A stretch of DNA of 64,000 bases from Schistocephalus solidus. Taxonomy: Eukaryota > Platyhelminthes > Cestoda > Diphyllobothriidea > Diphyllobothriidae. The DNA lies in assembly GCA_017591395.1 (NCBI GenBank), contig WEDG01009000.1, positions 5,001-69,000 on the forward strand. The letters run 5' to 3'. Shown in pieces: positions 13,229-23,790 of the stretch. The number at the start of each line of letters is the position of its first letter. Position 1 is the first letter of the stretch. The notes under the pieces are model-generated. The model did no database searches and had not been told where the DNA came from. It was given only the letters and a program-made list of their open reading frames with translations. The translations under genes were made by a program, and so were the position numbers.

Positions 13229-13531
13229 TCAGTATAACGAGGACTGCCAGAAAAGAATGACGAAGCGACCGAATTTCACGTGGTAAAGACGCTTCGGCAC
13301 ATGAGCGGAGAAGGCTGAGTAAGTGCCGGTGGTAATTATCACTTGCCAGACACCTTTGCACTTATTTTTCAACGCTTCAGCAAGGTTCTGCACAATAGGT
13401 TCAAGCTTGAGTTCCATCGTGGGATTTTCCTCGAAATGACGCAGCTGGGGTTTCACTTGATCCAGAATGAAGTCCTGCATGTCGTGGGGCATATCGACCT
13501 TTAAATTCGTGAGCTGCAGCTTTCCGCTCAT
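13229..13531 (-). CDS. Dynein light chain 1, LC8/DYNLL-like, 100 residues
   Basis: LC8-type light chains are small dimeric hubs in the dynein motor that bind peptides of partner proteins; flatworms carry expanded families, some in the tegument. The frame reads MSGKLQLTN, then a helix-rich half (DMPHDMQDFILDQ, LEPIVQNLAEALK) and the family's strand region: GVWQVII, GTYSAFS, LYHVKFGRFVILFWQSS. This lines up with the canonical W...G.Y...YFYLGQVAILLFKS pattern. The family usually has about 89 residues, so this is slightly longer at the N-terminus. I place the start at 13531 because copies 2 and 3 have an in-frame TAG just upstream of the same Met. A longer upstream frame here (to 13621) is not conserved. 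No intron interrupts the frame. It shares about 69 of 100 residues with copy 3. The LC8 His after the conserved Trp is Gln here. Confidence 0.82.
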   Translation of the reverse strand: MSGKLQLTNLKVDMPHDMQDFILDQVKPQLRHFEENPTMELKLEPIVQNLAEALKNKCKGVWQVIITTGTYSAFSAHVPKRLYHVKFGRFVILFWQSSLY

Positions 13532-13840
13532 GTTACGTGCTGGGGAAGTGAAAGTCTGCCAAATGAAGGTATGTGCGTCTTTGAGACGAACTGAGGTTAC
13601 TGCAAAATTAAAAACATCCAAGGATAACAGGCATTTAAGTTTTTATGCAGTACTCCCTCCGGTTGGCAGAGCGCACAAATTGCTTGATCTCAGGTGCGTG
13701 CGTCTGTGTTACTCGACCTATAGTGAGCTTCTTACAGGAGTTCTCGGTAGCGCTCGGTGGCCTTCGGTTGATCCATCTTCATCCAGGCACGCTAACCGAA
13801 ATGCGTCGGCGTGCCCGACATGTCAGCCTAGATGATAGAG
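13532..13840 (-). promoter_or_regulatory. Conserved 5' flank of light chain 1
   Basis: About 300 bases upstream of the start are shared with copies 2 and 3. An AG acceptor-like site (TTTGGCAG on the gene strand) ends 24 bases before the ATG. An AT-rich TTTTAATTTTG element lies about 72-84 bases upstream, and a block reading CTATAGGTCG lies about 180 bases upstream. Which of these is a promoter and which a splice site cannot be decided from sequence alone. Confidence 0.4.
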
Positions 13841-13969
13841 GTGAACATATGAGCTTTAGGAAACCAGTTAATGAAGAAAAGATGAAATCGCTGGATCAAG
13901 AAGTTTAATTGTCCTGAAACTTTCGGTTTCTCACAAAAATCCGTCAGCGGAGACAGTCGCGGATAAAGA

Positions 13970-14525
13970 GTGACAGTTCGATCGTCGATTTCGACGAGAT
14001 CGACCGTATGCCCCACACCAGGTGTTGCAGGGATGGTAACTTGCACGTTAATTAGTTTTAAGTGATAGTAGCCTTGTGCTGTAGCTACCGCACTCTCTCC
14101 TTCTCCACCACCTTAGCTCGGTGTCACGACACAGCCAAGAAAACCGGAGTGGGATAGGGCGCATATGGCTGGCATGGCCGGAGCCGCCCCGAGGTGTACC
14201 ACCACACCTGGCTTGGATCCCACGGAGTGGGAGTGCCATAAAGGCCACATTAAGAAGGAGCCGTTGCAGCCTGACTCTCAGTTCACCAGTCAGCCACTCC
14301 ACACAAAACACACATTGGGCTGACCACGCGGTCCGAGTTATCCCGTCAGTTGGCAACCTTCCAAGCCACGGCTTTTAGAGCACCATGATAGTTTCAAGGG
14401 CGTCAGATTGTTTATGGTGAGGAAAATGCGCTGAGCTGTTGACCTCATTCTCTCCCCCACGCCCACGATCAGCCCACCGTCCGAGCCAGTCAGTTGTCTG
14501 AGGTGGGAGTGGGCGCATTGGCTGC
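13970..14525. repeat. GC-rich interspersed repeat, copy R1
   Basis: This is a strongly GC-rich island in an AT-rich setting. It aligns from end to end with 27653-28213, sharing TCCCACGGAGTGGGAGTGCC, AAGAAGGAGCCGTTGCAGCC and the CTTCCAAGCCACGGCTTTTAG block. The homologous backbone resumes at about 14530 (GACGTGATAATTAC, compare 38.1 kb), so it is an insertion. Frames in it on both strands have stops in sister copies and no known motif. It could be a LINE 3' region, a SINE or a satellite-derived element; the family is not recognised. Confidence 0.6.
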
Positions 14526-14813
14526 CAATTGACGTGATAATTACTCGACCAGTCACTTGAGGTGTCGGGCGCTCGCGCTCGCCGCACGAGATATATTCTC
14601 TTGCTCGGGCAAAGCCCCAGGGCACAATATAGGAAAGAGATTTAATTGCGCTTGCTGATAGAGTGCGGGCCTGAGAACCAGGACTCGAGCTGCTCGCGGC
14701 TCTTGCGAATATTTTGGCCTTGTAAAACTTCACAAATGGCCAGGTCCAGTCTAGTGAAGTACAACCCGAGAACAAGCGTATTCCAATTGGTTGGGGAGTC
14801 GTAGTTGCTCTTT

Positions 14814-14976
14814 ACACAAATGCATCATGTCCGGTACACAACTACTTCCTTTGTCCTCATCGAAAAAGATCAGGTGCTGACATTCAAGGACCATCTCAAA
14901 GTCGTCTTGCCAGAAATTCAGTTTAAGATGAATGAGAAACAAAACCATCAGATGGCCTTTTTGCATGTCTTCATGG
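14814..14976 (+). pseudogene. Penelope-like reverse transcriptase scrap (PLE E)
   Basis: The frame contains RYTTTSFVLIEKDQ followed by a PEIQFKMNEKQNHQMAFL stretch. It matches position by position the segment after the catalytic motif of the PLE at 56.07 kb (RYVNDTFVIIERD, then PDIQFTMEVEVNNQLPF). In intact PLEs the catalytic box is YVDD; here it is YTTT, so both aspartates are lost. Only about 50 residues remain. A 150-residue minus-strand frame over it is an antisense by-product. Confidence 0.6.
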
Positions 14977-15519
14977 CTTGTTCTAAGCTCTAACCATCGC
15001 CAATGTTTGATGGAACTCTTATAAACGTAATATATCACATGAACAATGTAGTTTAATTTTGCCTGATCATCTTCCTGAAAATTCACATTGCCAAGTATTA
15101 AAAAATGTGAAAATAATCGCTTACGGAAAAACCAATATATCGATTTTTGAGTCATTTTTCCCAAATAAGCAAATGATACACAACTTTGCAGTGCACGTGA
15201 CACTGAGGATTAAATATTTTGTAGCCTATCTTGCAGGACACGATTCTCTTGATGCAGTAGTGAGGACGTTGGTTAATGCTAAACTGCCTCGGGTTCCGAA
15301 TCCCGAGTATGCAACCCGGGCTTGGAGTATCGTTGTCCGATGGCGGCAAAAGGCCAGAAATATCTATTCCCTGTATTTTGTTGTTTTTGGTAAGATCTAC
15401 TTAATTATGTATTACTATTTATAACGAATAAGTTAAAGCGAAATTCAAAGGTAAAGTGTACATCGTTCGATTTGCATCGACGCTGTGCTCATTTTGTAGG
15501 GAGCTTAGACTCAAGAACG

Positions 15520-15603
15520 AGATCAGGGTTTTATACTCAGGTTTAATTAAGACTGGCTGGTGATGGCTAATAAAGAGAAGTGGATATTCTCGTCTCTTTT
15601 TCC
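15520..15603 (+). mobile_element. SINE relic shared with units 3 and 4
   Basis: A degenerate B box region (ATCAGGGTTTTATACTCAGG) is followed by the body GACTGGCTGGTGATGGCTAA and a pyrimidine-rich TCTCGTCTCTTTTTCC end. It sits at the same place between anchors as the relics at 25255 and 39065, so the insertion came before the duplications. Confidence 0.5.
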
Positions 15604-18600
15604 AAGGTCATCGATAGATCGCACTTACATTCAGTGAGTGACAGTGGGTGCCTTCAATGAAGAGCTGATTCAAATGACATTTCAATATCAACTGATGCAA
15701 AATTTGGTCTAAATATAATTACTGCATGGTTATTCACTGACTCTTAATAAAAGGATACTAAAGCTTATGTGAACTACTAACGGACAACGAAGGTAGGGGT
15801 TACAGGGGAACCAAACTCACAGCAGAGGTGCCATCTGAAAGCGCAGACAAGTATACAGCTGTGAGGGATCCGGCTCAATAGTGTGTCCGCCAGCATGCTC
15901 TGCCCAGTTTACAAATTGCTTTCAGTCTACGATCCGGTCAGCTATCTTAGCCTGGGATTGGACGCCAATGCCTGAAGGATTCCATTAACTCTTGATCGTC
16001 TGTATCACACGAACCTTTTCCCCAGGCAAGGCACCTAGTTTTCGAGGAAAGGGTGTGCGTGGCTCAGATCACACGCATGGCAGTGTTGTGTAAGCCGCAT
16101 TTATGAAGGCCTGGAAATAAATCGCATGTTTATGACCTTCTTCAGCAGGTAGAACTCTGTTTTCTTCGAAAAAAACACCGTTATCGTTGTGCGCCTATAA
16201 TTGAACAAATTAAGACCTTTTCCATGGACTACGTAAGAAGCATATATTTTCGAAATTGAAAAAATGGATAAGTGTACTATCACTTTGCAAGTATTTAAGC
16301 TTGACAAAATGTTCAAAAGCTAAACCAGTCTGTGAGGTACAACCTTTGAGGACGACACAATCAGGGACTACCAAAGCTTGAACTAGATTACACCGAATTA
16401 TTACAGACATTGACACCAATAGTATCAGGTAAGGTATCGTTTTCTTCCTATCTGACAGACATAGGCACAAGTATAAAAATATATGTGACTTGACGATAAT
16501 TTTCAGGAGTCCTGCCATATCGTATGAAGTAAATATCATAACCTCACTTCATTCTCATTAAGCTACGGAATGAGCAATCGAAGAAATGGCGTTATGACTG
16601 ACTGCGAGACACTACTTATCATACATTACGTCGTTTATTCCTCTTGGCATAAGTAGCCAGTTTACTAGTCAAAAAGCATCACAAAATCAGTCAACATCAA
16701 GAAATCTTCGCCGATTCGGCTTAGCCGTGTTCTTTTAATTAATCTTGCTTGGCAGTGAACGGTGCTCTTAAGCGGCCATAAATATTCACCACGTCTGCAT
16801 TTGAATATACTAAAGCGGCGGACTTTACCTCGAAAGTACCCATGCGCGAACTGTTGATCGACTCCCATCCAATCTTTACAATTTCCAGAGGGACAGGAAA
16901 ACCTTAATCGCTTACATCTAACAAATCCAAATTCATAAACAGATTATCTTCAAAAGGAATTCATCATGCAACTATAAACTGTTGAATGTTCGAATGGCAT
17001 AAAGCCTGATTTAAGACTGATAGGTCTACCCCATAGACCTCAATACGGGTGAATGATTAAAGAATCAAGTAAGTAACTGCTTCCTTCGTCTATACATACT
17101 TGGCTTTTTAGACTGACTACTTGATTCAGGTACAATATCGAAAACGGCGAAAGTACCGAGTTTTACACCCGAGGATAGAGCCCTGGTGCCTCGTGGTGGT
17201 GATTATGCTAATTGAGAAGGTCGAAAGCATCGACAGTACGCGAATCCAAAACGGTTGCAGGCATTTCTAGAAAAGCGCTGGTCCTTTGAGGCATACATTT
17301 GACCACACTATGTATACGAATTAAGCGATATAGACGCCTAAATTATGCAATAGCCCACTCATTCGCTAAGAAAGACCAAGGTCGAAATTGCACCCAATTA
17401 ATAGTTGAAATTACCTCCCAGAATACTATTACTGGCTAGGTTCTAGAGGGTTTCAATGAGACGTTCATTAACCATTTATGATGTTACCGAAAAGCAGAAT
17501 TCATGGAGGACATGTATTATACACCAAACATTGAGCAAAGCAAACCCAGCGGTTTCAGTATGCCTATGAAAAGAACAAATTATTAATGTGACTAAGCATC
17601 TTAACGGATAATTTTCTAAACGCCGCTCGGAAACATAATTCATTCATTTTTATGGGCATTGGATACTTCTTTATATGCGACTACATCTGATAGTATGAGG
17701 GAATAGCACTAGCATTTTCGGCGCTAACATGCTAGGAATAAATTTTTCGTCAGATTTTGAATGTTTTGGAATTTAAATATCAAATTTATTACTGCCGATT
17801 TATTTAGAAACGGGTTTCAATTCTTCTCAAGTCTACCACATCGTAGCATGCATTTATTTTAGGAAAAATCTGTTTCAAAAAACTTATGCTAAAATGTGGC
17901 TACCTGGTTTACCTACAGTACTGCAGTAAAATACATCGTGTTGCGTTATGCCCTTCGGACGCCTACAAACACCGAAAATACGAAATTTTCGAAAATAAAC
18001 ATTTACTTTGTTAGCTTAACTTTAGGCGAAAACATAAATTGCCACTAAGCAATTGGGAACCATTTTTGGGTACATTTTCGTTTAATGAAGTTTTCATTTA
18101 AACAAGGCTTGAAACCACATAGAAAAAAATAGAGCAAAGTGTACACGGCTATGGTGCTTCCAAATCGACGTTGGCACATGACAGCCTAATCGGAAGCTGG
18201 CGTGTTAGCACAGGAAAAGTGCCCTGAAACTGCGTAACCTGGCAGATGTTCCATTTTTAGTGCCACCAGATGATACTTTTTAATACATTTCATCAAAAGG
18301 CAGTGAAAAAGTCCTGCGTTTTGCCATATATGGAGAGAATATTATGAAGGAAATTGTCAGAAACAGGTGAATCAATGTAAAGTTTTCCTGAAGGCTTGTT
18401 GCCATCTTTGAGGCATGGTCATACATTACTCATCGGACCATAATAATCAGTCAAATAGGAGTTTGTGGATGGATTCGATGATTGGGAGGTTAAGGTGAAG
18501 TAAAGTTTGAGATTAAATTTACTATTTGGTGATTCTGAAGAAAGCCGATTATGCACTCCTTGGGCAATAATATGATAAAAGGTACCTTACTGTTGGCTGT

Positions 18601-18839
18601 AAAACAATATTTCATAATTTTTCAAGAAAACACATCAGTGGTCAAAACGCTTAAGTTTTTCTTACAGTTAATTTAAGAAGAGATAAAATAATTGTACATT
18701 CATGAAGAGTAAGGAAATCGTCCAAAAAACTTGTCAATAATTTTTCAAATCCATTCTTATCAATATTCATCGAGATTAACATTTTATTTAGAATTCCATA
18801 TTAACAACGCAATAACAATTTCTCGAAAACCTTTTCAAA

Positions 18840-19857
18840 TATTTTGCCGGAAAAATGAAGTGGTTATTTAAACTAGTCTCAATGACCTCTCGTCCACGGA
18901 CATCGGTGCCAATTTGCAAGTGTCCAGGTCAACAGTTTACACAGTTATTGACCGTTTTACGAAGTTCGGCCGCATCCAAATAAAGGCTTGCAGCGGAAAA
19001 ACAAAAAATATAGAAGCCCTCCTCTTAAAAGGGCTGTTTTGGGACATATTCGTTGCAATCCAGTTGAAGGAGATGGCTTTTGAGCTTGAAAATCGAAGCA
19101 AAGGGCCAGAAACGTGGTGTAAAGGACCCTTAGTTTAAGTCAATGACTAAGACAAAAAATTATCTCGTTACTAAGGCTGCGAAAGGGAAGATAGCAGAAA
19201 GAATTAGGAGAATCTTAAGGTTTCTTAAGAAAGGATCACACATGTTGCCTTTCTCCGACGAAAAACTCTTTAAGATCGATTCGGTGTCCAAACGTCGACA
19301 CAATCGCTACGTAAAATCCCTGGAGGCCAATGAGGTACCTGGGAATGTTAAATAAAAGTTTTAGACCAAATATCCTGCGTCCGTGGTTGTCTTTTGCCTG
19401 ATTGCCTCAGACGGAAAAGTCATGCCCCCTGTGTTTATCAAGACCGGGGTCACAGTGAATACAGCCATGTACTTGAACATTCTTCAGAAGCACGTCAAGC
19501 CTTGGATAGATTCCAACTACACATCAGATGACAATATAGTCTTCCAGCAAGATGGTGCGCGTCCACATACGTCAACGAAGGCGCCAAAATGGCTGGTAGA
19601 CCACATAGCCTATTTTTGGCCCAAGCATATGTGACCACGATCCTCACTAGACTTTAATCCCCTCAACTACAGCATTTGGGCGTATGTCGAGGAAAAGGCC
19701 TGCAACAAACCTCACAACAGCTTTGAGGCCCTAAAGGTCTCCATTGGTAGAGAGTAGAATGCATGCACCAAATGCAGATCAAGAATCGAAGAAGTCATTG
19801 CTAGCAATGGTTCTCATGTTGAAAAGTTCCCTTTTTTATATGAATTTTGAATCTTTT
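18840..19857 (+). pseudogene. Tc1/mariner transposase relic, DD37D (maT)-like
   Basis: Three consecutive frames cover an almost complete transposase, the enzyme that cuts and pastes the element at TA sites. An N-terminal helix-turn-helix reads GANLQVSRSTVYTVIDRF (about 18.90 kb). The first catalytic Asp is in LPFSDEKLFKID (about 19.25 kb). The second is in VFQQDGARPHT (about 19.55 kb). The C-terminal motif reads SSLDFNPLNYSIWAYVE (about 19.65 kb). The spacing from the second Asp to the third catalytic position is 37 residues, the maT spacing, but that residue is Asn. Stops and frameshifts occur at least after PLV (19138), after NVK (19355) and after KHM (19634). No terminal inverted repeats could be assigned. 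The element is dead and found only in this unit. Confidence 0.8.
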
Positions 19858-20935
19858 ATACACATTACATGCGTTTCCCCAGTTACTTGTTCTTGATCCG
19901 GGTGAGGCTGTAGTTTGGATGAGTCAAATTATGAAATGTACGTTTGCATACGGTAGGAAAGCCAGACCACCGTGTCCTGAACATATGACTGCGTGCTCGG
20001 AGATATTGTGAAACTGAGACGCCTTGAACAGAAGACAGGAGCCAACCATATAGTGAAGGCAAATGTTTCTGCCAGAAAGCATAATTTGACTCGCTTCTTG
20101 ATAGTTACTAATCAAATATATCTCGACTAACGTTACTATGCTACTGAACAAACTGTCACACATGCAGCATTTAAACATAAATAAAATTGAGATAACTTAA
20201 CTAATTCTAACATAATTCTCGTCATTTTTCCTTTTAGTTTTACTACGTACCGAGAGCACCCTCGGGAAATATTTATAATCAATTTTCGTCTCGAATGTCT
20301 TCACTGTGTTACCAGTCTATCTGATTCGTATGAGTCATTTGCGGAAAATGGCATTCGTCTATGGCCAAAATCTGATTCCGTAAGTTTACAAGTAATCCAT
20401 TCATACGTCATTTCTACATAACCTATATATTTTTCTCCCTCACAAATTGGATGAAAGTCAAGCAAGTGGAAATGATTCAGCTTAAAAAATATGAGTTATA
20501 AAGTTCTCAACTTATTAAACACCTTTAATTTCAAAATCCAGCAGCCACAAACCTTTACAATGGATTCAAGTAGGCTTTGCCTGTAATAGATGTGATACAA
20601 AAATGAACCTTCATAAGTTAGGAAGGTCGGTTAGCATGAAGCAGTAGTATTTCATCAGAAAATGTTCTCGAGTATCGATTGCTAGTTGGCATAAAACTTC
20701 CTTTGTGGGTTTTGGCTCTGCAAATTCAATTCAAAAACACATATTTCCACGTGTTATCCTGGACACAAATATATCAGTCTTGCGCACTTATTTAACTTCT
20801 GATCTTCGTTAGAAGCCGTCACTCTCTTGCTACCTTCACCTACTTTAACCATCCCTCCATCTTTCCTTATCTGCACCAATGGCAATAGGAAAACCACAAC
20901 TTAATTTCTACGCCTTTTTACTAGTTTCTAGGGGA

Positions 20936-21310
20936 ACTGCGCACTAATTTCTTACAATGCCGAAGAGTTCTCTCCTCATAGTCTATTAACTTAACCAGTT
21001 TTCTAACCCGGGGCAACGCTCGTACCAATACAAGTAATTCCCACTCCTAACATGTCTGCTTATAATTCAAATTGCAGCTCCTAGCTCCATACTGCCTACT
21101 TAACTCCCTTCTTCTTCTTCTTCACATTGTTTTGCATTAAACAGTGGATTGCTTTACTTTATAAATCTCACGACAACTGTGTGCTAATTCCATACCAAGG
21201 TGTTCTCTCCTTATGGTCTGATAACTGACCAGTTTTATATTGCAACGCCTTGCTCAGACCGAAGCAAACAGTTCCCATGCCTACTAACAATTACTGATAG
21301 TTTAAATTAC
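20936..21310. repeat. Local tandem duplication, spacing about 235 bp
   Basis: The block at about 20936-21075 (GAACTGCGCACTAATTTCTT, then TTCTCTCCTCATAGTCTATTAAC) is repeated at about 21168-21310 (AACTGTGTGCTAATTCC, then TTCTCTCCTTATGGTCTGATAAC). Units 1, 3 and 4 have one such block (11.87, 32.35 and 62.0 kb), so the doubling is private to unit 2. Confidence 0.5.
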
Positions 21311-22981
21311 AGATTCTGGCCGCTTACTGGCAGTGAGGTCTCCACATAGAACAAAAAAAGTTTCGGTTGAAAGGGAATTTTGCTTTGCGTACTATTAGAC
21401 AATCGTGTATTGATACCACTTCGCGGCTGACAAGGCATGCTCCAATATTTGCATAATACGAATCCTGCCAACGTATCATAACTTAAAAATCGTGTATAGT
21501 TGGCACCTTTAGCCCTTAGTGAATTACAAAAAAATAGTTTTACTTTATGGTCTCTGTTTAGAATTGTTGCTCACTCCAATGTTGCTAGATCATGGCTGAC
21601 TGTAGTTATCAATAGCGTTATATTTCCTTCAATGGCTTTCTTTTGAAAAATAGTGGCAATGGATTTCCAGCATGTCATAATTGTTGATAAAAATTCGAAA
21701 CCTTGTATGTTTCCCGAAAGATTGCGTCTATGCAACTTCACCAGGTTGTTTATGGCACATTCTTTTCCCGATGTAATATTATGGGACAGATTATAGTACG
21801 GAGGATATCAAATAAGAAACCCTAATAGACAGGGGGGGTCGAACGACAAGAACGCTAAATTTTGTTTACAACAAGTTTTTAAACGGTTTTTAAACTTGAG
21901 ACTTGGTTGACGACTGTCTTACTTTGCGTGTCAGAGCTGACCCAACTACTCAGTGAATCATTTCTAGGCTAGTATCACTAGATTTCCCATAGTAAAACTG
22001 CTGAATGAACTGTTCCTTCGATATGGGTCATCTTAGTTTGTTTCATCCACTATGCGAAAAGCGAACCCACAGATCTTCAACCTGTCTTTAACGAAAATAT
22101 ATCTCACATTTTAGAAAAAACTGAATGGTTATATGAAGTCTGCAGCGTTTGCGAGAGAGGAACACTGTTACTTTGCATACGGTAGAGTTCTACCGGCTAT
22201 TCGTAAGACCAAGAGCCATTATTCTGATATCATTTGCATAACACCATATTTGCTGGGATAGCCAATTTAATGTGCATTGCACAAACAAGCGACTGTGCGC
22301 ATCAGACTTAAATTCCGAAGCTCTGCTGGAATGACAAGGGAACACCTACTCCCGAGATGGTTGAACAAGAATATATGAGTTATTAAAGTCATTAACTTTA
22401 AAGTGAATGATCTAAGCCTTTCGCATTGCAAACGGACATTGTTTATGCAGCGAGCTTCCCATCGGAACGCCTATCTACTTTCGTGATTATCGAACTGGTT
22501 TTTCCATTCTGTATTGAGTTGACTGTAGCCTGCCGTGGTTTGGAATACACTTTTTTTTCTTAACCGCTTGTGTTTTCTTGCTCTATTGTTTTGGTATTGG
22601 GAAAAAAATCGATCAAGCCTGCGCATCGTGTGAAATCTAAGTACCAAGACGGGTCACAACAGGCGACCCAGAATGCTCTTTTGTGTATTTGCTACTTACT
22701 TTACTGTTTGGCTATAAGCTCTTCTAAAGTGTCAGTAATCTGTCAATTTTCGGCACTGAAGATTCCTGGAAAGTTTAACACACATAATTAAAATTCGACA
22801 GTATTAAGTCTTCCCATAGCAGATGGTTTGCATCGATTTATATGTCCTATTGTGCAATCTGTTTACATACGTGTCTAAAATATTCTACTAATCTACTACA
22901 GAGTCCATTAAATTAAGAGAATACGAACCTTACGAAAGAAATGTAATTGCTATTTATTTGCGTTTTTGGAGATAGAAAGGA

Positions 22982-22987
22982 TTTATT
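22982..22987 (-). terminator. Candidate poly(A) signal downstream of light chain pseudogene 2
   Basis: AATAAA on the gene strand lies about 240 bases after the stop. The same word in the same context (AGGATTTATTGA on the plus strand) lies about 230 bases after copy 3. It is not kept downstream of copy 1. Confidence 0.3.
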
Positions 22988-23227
22988 GACAGTGCGCGTG
23001 TTTGTAAAATTAACAAACCCCTATGTCATACTTCACTCATTGAAACACACTAGCATAAAAGGACACAATAGGATGCACACATGCATTAAAATTGGGAATT
23101 GTGAAGACCGTTAGCGGGATTTCATAATGTTATCTGTCACTGGACGAGGTTCAGGGGGTGAATTGAAATTTTGCTAGGGCGCGGAAGGATGAAAGGCGGC
23201 TAGGTGTCCTTAACTACTCATTTTACC

Positions 23228-23529
23228 TCAGAAGGGAGAGGACTGCCAGACAAGAACTACGAAGCGACCGACTTTCACATGGTATAGACGTTTCTGCACG
23301 TAAGCGGAGAAGGCTGAGTAGGTTCCGTTGGTAATGACCACTGCCAAACACCTTGGTACTGCTTTTTCAGCGCTTCTGCCAGATTCTGCACTATGGGTTC
23401 AAGGTTGAGTTCCATGGTTGGATTATCGTTGAACTGACGCAGCTGATGTTGCACTTGATTGAGAATGAAATCCTGCATGTCATTTGGCATATCCACCTTC
23501 AGATTGCTGATCTCCGATTGTCCGCTCAT
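23228..23529 (-). pseudogene. Dynein light chain 2, frameshifted LC8-like copy
   Basis: The first two thirds read MSGQSEISNLKVDMPNDMQD... LEPIVQNLAEALKKQYQGVWQ, closely matching copies 1 and 3. At about 23340 the plus strand reads CCACTGCC where copy 3 reads CCACTTGCC. This one-base deletion shifts the frame just after the conserved Trp, and the protein ends in an unrelated tail. The rest of the strand region, including a GRFV box, is still readable in the next frame down to a stop at 23228-23230. The damage is therefore a single event and probably recent. LC8 needs the lost strands for dimerisation and partner binding, so the product should not work. A sequencing or assembly error in the T run is the main alternative. 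Confidence 0.75.
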
Positions 23530-23790
23530 GTTGCCTGCTGAAGGAGTGACAGTCTACGAAATGAACGAACGTGCGCCTTTGCGGTGAAGTGAGGCTGCTG
23601 TCGAATTTAAAGCATCCTCGAGTTCGCAGCAATTGGAGTAGCCTTGTTCTCACCGGTAGGCGAACGCACACGTTGCTTGACCTAAGATGCGTGCGTCTGT
23701 GCGAATCGACCTATTGCGAGCTTTTTGTAGGAGTTCTCAGAAGCACACGGTCGCCGTCAGTTGATCGATCTGAAGCCCTACACCTAATTG
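23530..23790 (-). promoter_or_regulatory. Conserved 5' flank of light chain pseudogene 2
   Basis: It has the same architecture as copies 1 and 3. A TTTCGTAG acceptor-like site ends 24 bases upstream of the ATG, an AT-rich TTTAAATTCG word lies about 73-84 bases upstream, and the CGCACACGTTGCTTG block lies farther out. Preservation of this flank fits a late loss of the gene. Confidence 0.35.

Larger units (their letters stand above)
4276..13860. repeat. Tandem segmental unit 1 (left part cut by the window)
   Basis: This stretch holds, in order, the non-coding anchors that recur in later units. They are 4.30-4.58 kb (compare 25.60 and 39.38 kb), 4.79-5.05 (39.80), 5.68-5.96 (15.87 and 41.1), 6.57-6.71 (16.70, 26.07 and 43.87), 8.08-8.27 (17.14, 26.48 and 44.26), 8.74-8.93 (17.76, 27.11 and 44.57) and 10.82-11.04 (20.29). 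Next come 12.03-12.36 (21.3, 32.5 and 62.2) and light chain 1. Identity is roughly 60-75% by eye. No anchor keeps an open frame across units, so the conservation reflects descent rather than coding. The 110-residue frame at 8080-8412 is open only in this unit. The stretches at 9.7-10.1 and 11.3-13.2 kb contain no recognisable gene. Confidence 0.7.

Noticed and set aside
13532..13621. N-terminal extension of light chain 1
   Set aside because: The frame is open by chance. Copies 2 and 3 have an in-frame TAG upstream of the shared Met.
13467..13908. Frames of 122 and 87 residues antisense to and upstream of light chain 1
   Set aside because: They are shadows of the coding strand and the conserved 5' flank, and neither is open in copies 2 and 3.
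14751..15203. 150-residue minus-strand frame
   Set aside because: It is antisense to the PLE E fragment and to a shared non-coding anchor, and has no motif of its own.
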